A stretch of DNA of 64,000 nucleotides from Bifidobacterium cuniculi. GTDB taxonomy: Bacteria > Actinomycetota > Actinomycetes > Actinomycetales > Bifidobacteriaceae. This document shows positions 51,905-60,089 of the stretch, one piece after another. The notes under the pieces are model-generated. The model was not told the origin of the DNA, did not search any database, and saw only the letters and a list, made by a program, of their open reading frames with translations. A program made the translations under genes and the position numbers. The stretch covers positions 108,398 to 172,397 of the forward strand of contig NZ_JGYV01000005.1 in NCBI RefSeq assembly GCF_000741575.1, given 5' to 3'. Position 1 is the first letter of the stretch; each line of letters starts with the position of its first letter.

Positions 51905-53263
51905 ATGTTGCTCAAGGATACACGGATACTCATCACGCATACGCTCATCTCCAACATCATGGGGTCCACGGTGGTGTGCGCCCAGATTGCCGAGGCTCTG
52001 CAGAACATGGGCGCAGATGTCACGATTCTGACTTCCGCCTATACGGGTCCTGCGCGCGTCATGTTCGAGACCCGGGGATTGAACGTCGTGGTGGGGGAAG
52101 GCGAAGATTTCGATCCCTTTGACTTCGATTACGTCTGGGTGCATTCGCAGTTGCTCCCCCTGGGATTCGTCCGTGCGCTCGCAGAAGTTTCGCGGAACGG
52201 TGTCCCGGAAGGCAAACCATTGCCGGCCTTTGTCTTTAATCACATGTCAGCATTGGACATTGCGCCCGACGAACACCCGTACATTCCTCTTCTTGAAGAG
52301 TCCTTGGCTTCTGCGGAGGTCTTCGTTTCGCCGGAAGCACAGGATGCACTGCAATCTGAATATGATGCCGACGCCAATCGGGATGTCCCGCAGGTCATCG
52401 TCCCCAATCCGGCACCGGAATCATACTGTCATCCCGACAAGGCGAGCTCCCATGCCAGCCATCTGAGACGCATCGCCATCGTATCCAATCATGTGCCTGA
52501 CGAGTTGGATAAGGCCAAGACGATATTGGAGGCTGACGGCATTGTCGTGGACATCATTGGTGAATCGGGCATTGTCACTGAAGTGACCCCCGAGCTCATT
52601 GGACGCTATGACGCAGTCGTTACCATCGGAAAGACCGTGCAATACTGCATGATGTCTGCCACTCCGGTGTTCGTATACGACAGGTTCGGCGGATTCGGGT
52701 ACTTGAATACCCAGAATTTTGAAGCATGTGCCTATGCGAATTTCTCTGGGCGCGGAGGGACGGTCATGGCATCAGATGACATCGCACGTTGCCTTGTGGA
52801 AGATTATGCCGCTGCATGCGATTTTGCCGATTCCCATTGTGCCGAATGGCGAGGGCAATACGGTCTCTCCGCTGTATTGTCCCGTCTCTTCCTGGATGTC
52901 AAGCCGCGGGACTCGATTCATTTCCCCTACGAGACGTATGACATGAGCCTGATGCATCAGATGCGTTTCGCGTGGCGATACTACCGGGCATGGGATTACG
53001 AGATATGGGTGAATGGCCAGATGAGGGAGCGAGAACGGCAGGTATCCGACCTGCAGCATGCTGAGGCAGAAAGCAAAAGGACCATCGAAGAGCAACGCAG
53101 CAGGATGGCTGACCTTCGGCATGAGCTGGACCATGCGTACTCGGAAAACCAGCGGCTGCAGGCAGAAGCCGGCCGTATATATGCCAGCCACAGCTATCGG
53201 CTTGGACATGCACTGCTCAAGCCGATGCACCTGCTTGAACGCATGATGCAAAAAGACGCGTGA
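51905..53263 (+). CDS. GT-B-type glycosyltransferase with C-terminal coiled coil
   Basis: 452 residues. The N-terminal half resembles GT4-like Rossmann domains (ILITHTLISNIMGSTVVCAQ, NMGADVTILTSAYTGPA). The second half has IAIVSNHVPDELDKA, ENIGESGI-like turn DIIGESGIVTEVTPELI, and the donor-loop-like VFVYDRFGGFGYL. From about 370 a charged helix (MRERERQVSDLQHAEAESKR) forms a coiled coil of 50-60 residues, ending with SHSYRLGHALLKP, a motif common at the tails of surface-glycan glycosyltransferases. Its low GC, like the end of wzt, suggests recent acquisition. It probably adds or caps a variable sugar on the exported glycan. Confidence 0.75.
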   Translation: MLLKDTRILITHTLISNIMGSTVVCAQIAEALQNMGADVTILTSAYTGPARVMFETRGLNVVVGEGEDFDPFDFDYVWVHSQLLPLGFVRALAEVSRNGVPEGKPLPAFVFNHMSALDIAPDEHPYIPLLEESLASAEVFVSPEAQDALQSEYDADANRDVPQVIVPNPAPESYCHPDKASSHASHLRRIAIVSNHVPDELDKAKTILEADGIVVDIIGESGIVTEVTPELIGRYDAVVTIGKTVQYCMMSATPVFVYDRFGGFGYLNTQNFEACAYANFSGRGGTVMASDDIARCLVEDYAAACDFADSHCAEWRGQYGLSAVLSRLFLDVKPRDSIHFPYETYDMSLMHQMRFAWRYYRAWDYEIWVNGQMRERERQVSDLQHAEAESKRTIEEQRSRMADLRHELDHAYSENQRLQAEAGRIYASHSYRLGHALLKPMHLLERMMQKDA

Positions 53264-53306
53264 GCCCATCGCTTTGTATGGGTTGTGGTTCCGACATTGA
53301 AGGTAA

Positions 53307-53398
53307 TTTGCACTTGTGCGCTCACAACTGTCGGAATGGGTCCGCATCTTTTGGAAGATGCGGACCCATTCCGACAGTTGTGAGCGCACAAGTGCAAA
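53307..53398. repeat. Perfect 44-bp-arm hairpin
   Basis: Arms 53307-53350 and 53355-53398 are perfectly complementary around a TTGG loop. The arm begins TTTGCACTTGTGCGCTCACA. It lies between converging genes; no second copy was found in the window. Confidence 0.95.
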
Positions 53399-53486
53399 CT
53401 GCAGACGTGCACGGAGATGCAGAGGCGGGCACCGGCGTGGGACATGACGGAGTCCGCTGCGCCGGATCCTCCTCACACCCACACTC

Positions 53487-53951
53487 CTACGACCCGGCCC
53501 CGACCTTGCACGTGACCACATCGCCGTCGCGGTTGCGCATCGTGACATGCAGGTCGAAGTCGGTCAGGCCGGTGATGTCGCTGATCTCGTCCCACGTGGC
53601 TTGCGCGTCGCGCTCCAGGTCCTGTTCAGCGTAGTCGGGAGCCCGTGTGCCTTCGCCCCGCATCTCGAGATAGATGGTGCCGTCGCTCGTCATGCCCGAA
53701 TACTCGAGGCCGGTCTTGGAGCTGTACCCGTAGTCGAAGAGGTGTGCGATCTTCTCCAGTTTTTCCTCGCGGTCCATCGACGCCACCTGCTCGCGCAGCC
53801 ATGCATCGTCGTGTCCCGTCACCACCTGCAGGAAGGACGACGGCGTTGTCCCCTCACCGCCCTGCCGCCCGGATGCGGCCGGTCCGCACGCCGCAAGGCC
53901 CAGGCATGCCATCGCCATGCCGGTGGCCAGCACGCTGCGTGCCGCCTGCAT
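53487..53951 (-). CDS. Small lipoprotein, function unknown
   Basis: 154 residues with a signal peptide and lipobox LAAC (C22). The mature part has a helix-rich segment (LREQVASMDREEKLEKIAHL) and a C-terminal beta-strand region FDLHVTMRNRDGDVVTCKV, with one free Cys. No family is recognised. It lies inside the envelope-polysaccharide cluster on the same strand as GlfT2-like B, separated from it by a hairpin, and may be an accessory envelope factor. Start at 53951 is the only ATG before the signal peptide. Confidence 0.7.
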   Translation of the reverse strand: MQAARSVLATGMAMACLGLAACGPAASGRQGGEGTTPSSFLQVVTGHDDAWLREQVASMDREEKLEKIAHLFDYGYSSKTGLEYSGMTSDGTIYLEMRGEGTRAPDYAEQDLERDAQATWDEISDITGLTDFDLHVTMRNRDGDVVTCKVGAGS

Positions 53952-54016
53952 GCGCTTGCCTGTCGGGCACTTGGCCGAACGGGCTGTCGCATCCCTGTAC
54001 CCTGCTCGCCTTGTCC

Positions 54017-54065
54017 GCCTTCCCCAAGTTTTTGTTCAAAAAATGAACAAAAACTTGGGGAAGGC
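54017..54065. repeat. Short hairpin of the TTGTTCA family
   Basis: 22-bp arms 54017-54038 and 54044-54065 (GCCTTCCCCAAGTTTTTGTT and complement) with an AAAAA loop. The loop-proximal TTGTTCA/TGAACAA matches the elements at 1646 and 7115. It lies just past the stop of GlfT2-like B. Confidence 0.85.
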
Positions 54066-54098
54066 GCCGCATGCGGCCCGTCTCCTTGCCGCGGACGT

Positions 54099-56093
54099 TC
54101 ACTGCGCGAAGATCCTCTCCCAGGTCTCGAAGCTCGCCATGTCCGCGGCGCGATATTCCGCGGCGAGCTCCTCCCAGCGGCTCATCAGCGCGCGCACCTG
54201 CACCAGGCCGCGGCGCAGCTGCTCGCGGAAGAGCTTGTTGTCACGGCGGCACCAGGCCACGGAGTTGCCGTCGGGGGAGGTGACCAGAGCGGACTGCACG
54301 TTCTCGAAGGCGCGCCACACGGTGAACTGGGCGGGGACGGCCACGTCCGGTCGCTCGGCGTCGACGCCGTCGCGCCTCGCCAGGATCCCTCGCAGGCAGG
54401 TCTTCATGCCCGACTTGAGCGTGTCCGCGCCGTTCTCCGGGTTGTCGTCGATTGAGAACCGCCGGCGCGGCTCCGGGAATGCGTCGAAGTTCGGCTTCGT
54501 CTCAGTGTCCACGAAGCCCTGCCGCGCACGGTTCACGTCCGCCAGGGTGTGCGGCATCGTCTCGACCACGTACTGCGGGCCGCGCATGAGGTCGCGCAGC
54601 GCCATGCGGTTGAGCGCCATGGCCGAGTAGAAGAACTTGAGTCCCGGGTTGAGGTCCATGAACATCATCTCCACCGCGTGCCGCAGCGTCGGCCTGTCCT
54701 GGTGCAGCAACGCGCACATCCACCGGTTGCGCGCGATGAAGTACTCCTCCCAGGTGCGCTGCGAATTCTTGTCGTGCCACGCCTGGTGCCACACCGCCAC
54801 GCCTGGCAGGCTCACCGTGAGGTAGCCATGTTCGCGGGCGCGCACGCCGTACTCGATGTCGTCGAACTTGATGAAGATCGGCAGCGACAGCCCGATCTCG
54901 CGGATCGTCTCCACGGGGATCAGGCACATCCACCACGCGTTGTAGTCGCAGTCGATGCGCTTGTGCAGGTCCGGGGTGTCGCGCAGCGGGAAACGCGCGA
55001 AGTCGTGGTTGTAGCCGCGTGGGTCCGCGGAGGACATGCGCTGCTGGTTGGGGTCAAGGTTCTCGCCCTGCGTGTGCAGCACGGTGCGGTTGTCGAGGTG
55101 CAGCATGCCGCCGCCGACGATGGTGGGCGCCGTGCAATAGTCGGCGAAGCACACGGCGCGCACGATCGACTCCGGCTCGCTGATCGCGTCATCGTCGAGC
55201 AGCAGCACGTAGGCGCTCTTCGCCGCCTTCACCGTTTCGAACATGCCGCGGGAGAAGCCGCCGGAGCCGCCGTAGTTCGGCTGGCGCAGGTAGGTCAGCT
55301 GGCCGCCCAGGTCGGCTGCGGTGTCCGCGAAGCCAGGCTGGTCGCTCACCAGGTCGGTGCCCTGGTCGACGCAGTAGATCGTGTCGAGCCGCGCGCGCAC
55401 GCCCGCGTCGCCGGCCATCGCCTTGAGCTGGTCGTGGCAGTAGGAGGGGCGGTTGAAGGTGGTGATGGCGATGGACAGCGTGCCCGGCTGCGGCGTGCGC
55501 CGCGCGGCCTCGGGTACGCTCCAGGCGGCGTCGGCCACGGTGAGCGGACCCTCGGGGCCCGCCTTGGCGTCGAACCAGAACAGGCCGCCGTCGAGCAGGC
55601 CGTCGAGGGACAGCTCCACGGCGATGTGGCTGTGTTCGCCGCTCACGTCGATGGATTCGACGGGCTTGGGGATGCCGCGGCCGGTGGAACGGAAGACGTC
55701 GATGGTGCCTTCGCCGGCCGTGTCCATGGTCAGGCGGACGGTGCGCACGGCGGTCCAGCGGCGCCAGTAGCTGGCGGGGAAGGCATTGAAGTAGGTGCAG
55801 AAGGTGAGGTGGTCGTTCGCGGCCAGCGTGATGGCGGTGCGGCCGACGACGGCGGTGTCGTCGGACAGTTCGCCCGGCAGGGTCGGTTCCGTCTCCTGCA
55901 ACAGATGGTGGAAGGTCTTGCGGTTCATGGCCTCGAAGCCGATGCGTTCGAAGTCCTGGTGGGGGTCGAACTGTTCATTCGTGGGGTGCGGACGCGTCCA
56001 CGGCACTGCGTAGAGGGGCATCGTCTCGTCGGCGTCGCGCACGGGGAACACCACGTGGTTGACGGTCTCCCAGGAGTCAAAGTCGGTAGCCAT
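54099..56093 (-). CDS. glfT2: GlfT2-like galactofuranosyltransferase B
   Basis: 664 residues, closer to mycobacterial GlfT2 (Rv3808c, ~637 aa) than paralogue A. The N-terminal beta-domain (about 1-200) is followed by the GT-A core from TLSIAITTFNRP. DDD is at 300-302, NAWWMCLIP at 385-393, FIKFDDIEYG at 407-416, WHQAWHDK at 435-442 and YFIARNR at 451-457. It should synthesise the alternating beta-1,5/1,6 galactofuranan, or one part of it, from UDP-Galf. ATG 56093 lies 7 nt after a TATACT hexamer, so the gene looks leaderless; the open frame continues upstream through a repeat element without support. Confidence 0.92.
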   Translation of the reverse strand: MATDFDSWETVNHVVFPVRDADETMPLYAVPWTRPHPTNEQFDPHQDFERIGFEAMNRKTFHHLLQETEPTLPGELSDDTAVVGRTAITLAANDHLTFCTYFNAFPASYWRRWTAVRTVRLTMDTAGEGTIDVFRSTGRGIPKPVESIDVSGEHSHIAVELSLDGLLDGGLFWFDAKAGPEGPLTVADAAWSVPEAARRTPQPGTLSIAITTFNRPSYCHDQLKAMAGDAGVRARLDTIYCVDQGTDLVSDQPGFADTAADLGGQLTYLRQPNYGGSGGFSRGMFETVKAAKSAYVLLLDDDAISEPESIVRAVCFADYCTAPTIVGGGMLHLDNRTVLHTQGENLDPNQQRMSSADPRGYNHDFARFPLRDTPDLHKRIDCDYNAWWMCLIPVETIREIGLSLPIFIKFDDIEYGVRAREHGYLTVSLPGVAVWHQAWHDKNSQRTWEEYFIARNRWMCALLHQDRPTLRHAVEMMFMDLNPGLKFFYSAMALNRMALRDLMRGPQYVVETMPHTLADVNRARQGFVDTETKPNFDAFPEPRRRFSIDDNPENGADTLKSGMKTCLRGILARRDGVDAERPDVAVPAQFTVWRAFENVQSALVTSPDGNSVAWCRRDNKLFREQLRRGLVQVRALMSRWEELAAEYRAADMASFETWERIFAQ

Positions 56094-56100
56094 GCGCCCC

Positions 56101-56106
56101 AGTATA
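56101..56106 (-). promoter_or_regulatory. -10 hexamer TATACT, leaderless start
   Basis: On the minus strand TATACT is followed by GGGGCGC (7 nt) and ATG 56093. Confidence 0.6.
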
Positions 56107-56197
56107 GTGAGCGGGGTCCTTTGTCCCATGAACAGGGGCCTGCCGCCTTGTTGCGCAGTGAAAACCGCGCAACAAGGCTCTGGGGAACCATGGATGA

Positions 56198-56316
56198 CGT
56201 TGAGAGATATCAAAAACGGGGCATCGGCCGTATATGGACATTCGAAGATCCTTGATTTCAAGCCGTTTTGAAAATACGCTTGCGCGCCATACGGGGGAAT
56301 TTGATATCTCTCAACG
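56198..56316. repeat. 119-bp element with CGTTGAGAGATATCAAA ends (copy 3)
   Basis: Begins CGTTGAGAGATATCAAAAAC and ends TTTGATATCTCTCAACG. The interior, read inverted, contains ATCAAGGATCTTCGAATG, matching the interior of copy 1 at 19817. It lies between the upstream end of GlfT2-like B and the 3' end of the LtaS-like gene. Confidence 0.93.
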
Positions 56317-56372
56317 ACATGGTCCCCTTGCCGGGGCGGCAAGGGGACCATGTGTGGGCGCCAAGGGCGCCC

Positions 56373-58880
56373 TTACTGCTTCGGCAGGGCCATGAAACCG
56401 TCGTCCATGAGGTAGTTGTCGCCCACTGTCATGTCGTACTGCACGAGCTTGTAGTCCTTGAGCAGCTGTTTGGCTTCGTCGCTGAGGTCCTTCTCGTCGA
56501 TCGGGTTGCCCGACGAGTCGAGCAGGGTGACGGAGCCATCGGTGTTCCACACGCCGCCGCTGGTCACGGAGCGGGACATCGCGGGCACTTCCTGGTGCAG
56601 CTTGGTCAGCAGCGCCAGGTAGGGCGAGATGCGTGCGTTCATCTGCTGGGCGGCCTGCGCCATGAAGAAGTTCGACGAGGTGTAGGCCGCGTCGGACTCG
56701 GGCAGTTTCACGTCATGCGAGCTGGAGGCCTGATTCGACCAGATGAAGTAGTCCGTCTCGTGCAGGGTCAGGCTGTTCTCGTCCTTGGCTGCGGCGGTCG
56801 TGTAGATGCCGGGCAGGTGGTCGCCGTAGAAGACCACGGTGATCGGCTCGTCGATCGCGTCGAGCTCCTCGAGGAAGTCCTCGGTGGCCTGGTCGGTCAG
56901 TTGCAGGCCCTTGGCGTACTCCGCGATCACGCCCATCTCGCCGCCGGGCGTGTCCGTGGTCTTGTTGGCCGCATGGAACTCGTTGGTGGCGCCGTACAGG
57001 TCCGGGTAGGGCGCATGGTTCTGCATGGTCACCAGTTCGATGAACTGGGCCGGCTTGTCCGCCGCGGCGTTCGCCTTGACCTCGTCGAGCACGTTGAGGT
57101 AGGCCTGTTCGTCGGACACGTTGCTCGACTTGGCCACGGCGCCTTCGTAGGTGTCGGCGTGCGTGATCTTCGGGTCGCTGTCCAGGGTGTACAGGTGCGA
57201 GAAGCCGAACTTCCTGTAGTTCACGCCGCGCAGGTAGAAGCGCTGCAGGAAGGGGTGGAAGCCCACCGAACAGCTGGTGTCGCCGCCGCACGCCTCGTTC
57301 CACATTTGGTTGAAGGAGAACATCTTCGGGCGCGTGGCCACGAGCTGCTGGTACGGCGAGAGCATGGACGCGCTGAAGTTGGCCATGCTCAAGCCGGTCA
57401 TCTGCTGGAACTCGATGTTCGCGGTGCCGCCGCCGTAGCCGGGGGAGAGCATCAGGCCGGAGGTCGTGGTGCCCTTGAGGGAGCGGATGAAGGGCATCGG
57501 GTCGATGTCGAAATGCACGTTGGGCACGCGGTTGGGATCGGAGAAGGTCTCCGAGAGCACCATGATGACGGTGCTGTCCGTCAGCTGCTGCGTGCGCTCC
57601 TGGTTGACCTCGTCCGCCAGCTTGGCGTAGCGGCTGTTGATGGCCGCCATCGTCTCCTTGGAATAGTCGGGTTCGTCGTCCATCGCCTTCACGTCCGTCA
57701 GGCTCAGGAAGGTGGTGAGCGCGCCGTTCGACTTGGCGTCGTCGAGCACGTTCCACAGCGTCGGCTGGTAACCGAACTCCCTCAGGAAGGCGCGCGTGGC
57801 GGATGTCGGCTCGCCCAGGCCGCCTGCGTAGCTCACCAGCAGGCATATGCTCAAGATTGGCGCCAGGATGCGGCACACCAGACCGAAGCCGTTGGTCCAC
57901 GGGCGCAGCGGACGACGCCACGAACAGTGGATGAAGGCGCGGCGGCGGTCCACGAACTGCATGAGCACGCACAGCACCACGAACCAGACGACGAGCGCCA
58001 CGCCCGCGTTGACCGTCGGCTTGACGGTCTCCGTGATGAACGACGCGACGTCCTCGCCGCCGCCCCCGCCGGTCAGGAAGCCCAGGTCGGAGGGGATGAC
58101 CGGCTCATTGCGCATCGTGACCTTCACCTTGTTGGCGAAGGCATAGACGCCGGCGATCGCGCCGAACACCGCCGTGCCCACCCAGAAACGGTTGATGAGC
58201 GTCACGCAGATGAGGTAGACGAGCGCCAGGGCGATGAAGTTGAGGAAGCCCGGCAGGCTCGACAGCTTGAGCAGCTCCGACAGGAACACCTGATTGACGA
58301 TCCAGCCGGCCTCGGGATCGTACTTGGCGTCCATGTTCATGCTCCACAACACGAGCAGGTCCGCGACGGCGAGCACGACCAGCGCCACCAGCCCGTACGA
58401 GCCGTACGACCATTTCGGCCGCTTGTTCCACACCTGGTAGAACTTCGACTCCCGGTAGTGGCGCCACCACGCCGGCGCGTGCAGCCGACGGCGCTTGGTG
58501 ACGGCCGACGTAGCCGTGTCCGGCGTCGCGCCGTCGGCGCCGTCCGCGGTGTCGCGTTCGGTGGTATCGGCGGTGCTGTCGCCGTCGGCGGCACCACTGT
58601 CGACGGAATCGGCGGCAATGCCGTTGTCTGCGGTCCCGTGGCGGCTGCCGGCGGCAGCACGGTCGCCGGCAGCGACGGTCTGCTCCGCCACCGTCACGGC
58701 GTCGCCGTCGACCGTCACGTCCACATCGGACACGTCGACCGCCGCACCGTCGTCGACGGCATCTTCCGCCGTATCCGCGGGGACGGCCGACGTTGCGCCG
58801 TCGACAGGCCGCGGCTGGTCGTCCGATACCGCTTCCTCCTCCGGCAGCTCTCGATTCCGGGACAGATCACCCATGGACAT
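56373..58880 (-). CDS. LtaS-like phosphoglycerol transferase
   Basis: 835 residues. The N-terminal ~128 residues are an acidic Asp/Ala/Thr low-complexity tail. Five membrane helices (about 163-353) and an extracellular sulfatase-fold domain follow. Metal ligand E444 is in VLSETFSDP, the catalytic Thr T486 in GYGGGTANIE, and FYGDHLPG provides the Asp-His pair. LtaS/OpgB-type enzymes transfer glycerophosphate from phosphatidylglycerol outside the cell. Within a galactofuranan cluster it could add the glycerophosphate branches reported on bifidobacterial lipoglycan. AGGAAAGG precedes ATG 58880; ATG 58874 is an alternative. Confidence 0.9.
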   Translation of the reverse strand: MSMGDLSRNRELPEEEAVSDDQPRPVDGATSAVPADTAEDAVDDGAAVDVSDVDVTVDGDAVTVAEQTVAAGDRAAAGSRHGTADNGIAADSVDSGAADGDSTADTTERDTADGADGATPDTATSAVTKRRRLHAPAWWRHYRESKFYQVWNKRPKWSYGSYGLVALVVLAVADLLVLWSMNMDAKYDPEAGWIVNQVFLSELLKLSSLPGFLNFIALALVYLICVTLINRFWVGTAVFGAIAGVYAFANKVKVTMRNEPVIPSDLGFLTGGGGGEDVASFITETVKPTVNAGVALVVWFVVLCVLMQFVDRRRAFIHCSWRRPLRPWTNGFGLVCRILAPILSICLLVSYAGGLGEPTSATRAFLREFGYQPTLWNVLDDAKSNGALTTFLSLTDVKAMDDEPDYSKETMAAINSRYAKLADEVNQERTQQLTDSTVIMVLSETFSDPNRVPNVHFDIDPMPFIRSLKGTTTSGLMLSPGYGGGTANIEFQQMTGLSMANFSASMLSPYQQLVATRPKMFSFNQMWNEACGGDTSCSVGFHPFLQRFYLRGVNYRKFGFSHLYTLDSDPKITHADTYEGAVAKSSNVSDEQAYLNVLDEVKANAAADKPAQFIELVTMQNHAPYPDLYGATNEFHAANKTTDTPGGEMGVIAEYAKGLQLTDQATEDFLEELDAIDEPITVVFYGDHLPGIYTTAAAKDENSLTLHETDYFIWSNQASSSHDVKLPESDAAYTSSNFFMAQAAQQMNARISPYLALLTKLHQEVPAMSRSVTSGGVWNTDGSVTLLDSSGNPIDEKDLSDEAKQLLKDYKLVQYDMTVGDNYLMDDGFMALPKQ

Positions 58881-59029
58881 CAACCTTTCCTCAAGTCGCG
58901 CATACGGCGCCATGGCCACTTCCCACCACCTCGGCGCACGCAGAAAACGGCGCCGGCACACTATGGGGAGGGCGATAATCGCTGAGCTGATTGTATCCTC
59001 ACGAGGCAACCAGCGCCCCGGCGCCCACG

Positions 59030-59035
59030 TATAAT
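59030..59035 (+). promoter_or_regulatory. Consensus -10 TATAAT, leaderless start
   Basis: A perfect TATAAT is followed by GCCGCGT (7 nt) and ATG 59043. Confidence 0.7.
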
Positions 59036-59042
59036 GCCGCGT

Positions 59043-60005
59043 ATGCAGTACCACGTAACAGCCGTCGTCGTCTCCTACAGCCGCGAGGAACTCCTCGCGG
59101 AATGCCTCGCAGCCATGGACGCACAGACGCGCCGGCCCGACCTGCTCATCGTGGTGGACAACGCCAGCACCGACCACGCGCTCGACGTGGCCCGCACCTT
59201 CGCCGCCACCGCCGCCACGCCCACCCAGATCAAGGCACTGACCGCCAACACCGGCGGCGCCGGAGGATTCGCCGCGGGCATCGCGCTTGCCCTCGACGCT
59301 GCCGACTCCGACGGCCGCATCCCCGCCGTCTGGCTCATGGACGACGACACCATCCCCGAACCCACCGCGCTCGAGGAGCTGCTCGCCGCCGCCGACGCCT
59401 GCGCCGACCAGAACCACTGCATGCCCGCCGCCCTCGGCTCGAAGGCCATCTGGACCGACGGTCGCGAACACCTCATGAACAAGCCGCGGCCGCGCACACG
59501 GCTCATCAAGGGCACCGCCGGACTCGCCGGCTTCCCTGAGACATACCAGGTGCGCTCGCTGTCCTTCGTCTCCTGCCTGCTCAACGCGGATGCGATCCGC
59601 GCACTGGGGCGGTTGCCGCAGGCCGGCTATTTCCTGTGGAATGACGACTACGAGTACACGACCGCGCTGCTGCGCGACCACGTCGGCTACTACGTGCCGG
59701 AAAGCGTGGTGGTGCACAAGACGCGCGTGTTCGGCTCGAGCGACGCCGACCCGGGCCCGCGCTTCGTCAACGAGGTGCGCAACAAGATCTGGCTGTGGCG
59801 GTTCTCCCGCGGCAATTTCCACGTCGGCGAACAGCTCGCCTACTGGCCGAAGGCGCTGCGCCGCTGGGGTCTTACCTGGCTGCATGCCTCCGACCGCCAG
59901 TCGATCGCGGCGTATTTCCGCCAGGGCTGGCGTGAAGGGTGGAAGGAGCAGCCGGCGCCCACGGAGCGCATCCTGGCCGACGCCGGACTGCCGTCGCTCG
60001 GCTGA
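59043..60005 (+). CDS. GT2 glycosyltransferase, GlfT1-like
   Basis: 320 residues of the GT-A fold. VTAVVVSYSREELL is at the start, and NTGGAGGFAAGIALAL and the metal motif LMDDD (about residue 100) follow. FVSCLLNADAIRALG and YFLWNDDYEY are in the acceptor half. The pattern NTGGAGGF...WLMDDD resembles mycobacterial GlfT1 (Rv3782), which adds the first galactofuranose residues to the lipid-linked primer before GlfT2 elongates. ATG 59043 is chosen because TATAAT lies 7 nt before it; ATG 59034 overlaps that hexamer. It is divergent from the LtaS-like gene. Confidence 0.85.
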   Translation: MQYHVTAVVVSYSREELLAECLAAMDAQTRRPDLLIVVDNASTDHALDVARTFAATAATPTQIKALTANTGGAGGFAAGIALALDAADSDGRIPAVWLMDDDTIPEPTALEELLAAADACADQNHCMPAALGSKAIWTDGREHLMNKPRPRTRLIKGTAGLAGFPETYQVRSLSFVSCLLNADAIRALGRLPQAGYFLWNDDYEYTTALLRDHVGYYVPESVVVHKTRVFGSSDADPGPRFVNEVRNKIWLWRFSRGNFHVGEQLAYWPKALRRWGLTWLHASDRQSIAAYFRQGWREGWKEQPAPTERILADAGLPSLG

Positions 60006-60089
60006 GCGGACGGTGACAGGACGGCCGCGCACCGTCGTCAATGCGTGGCACGGGCATGGCCGGGGGGAACGCCGGCGAACGGACCGGCT

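Noticed and set aside
56268..58985. 905-codon plus-strand frame
   Set aside because: Antisense to the LtaS-like gene, whose motifs and membrane helices are clearly real.
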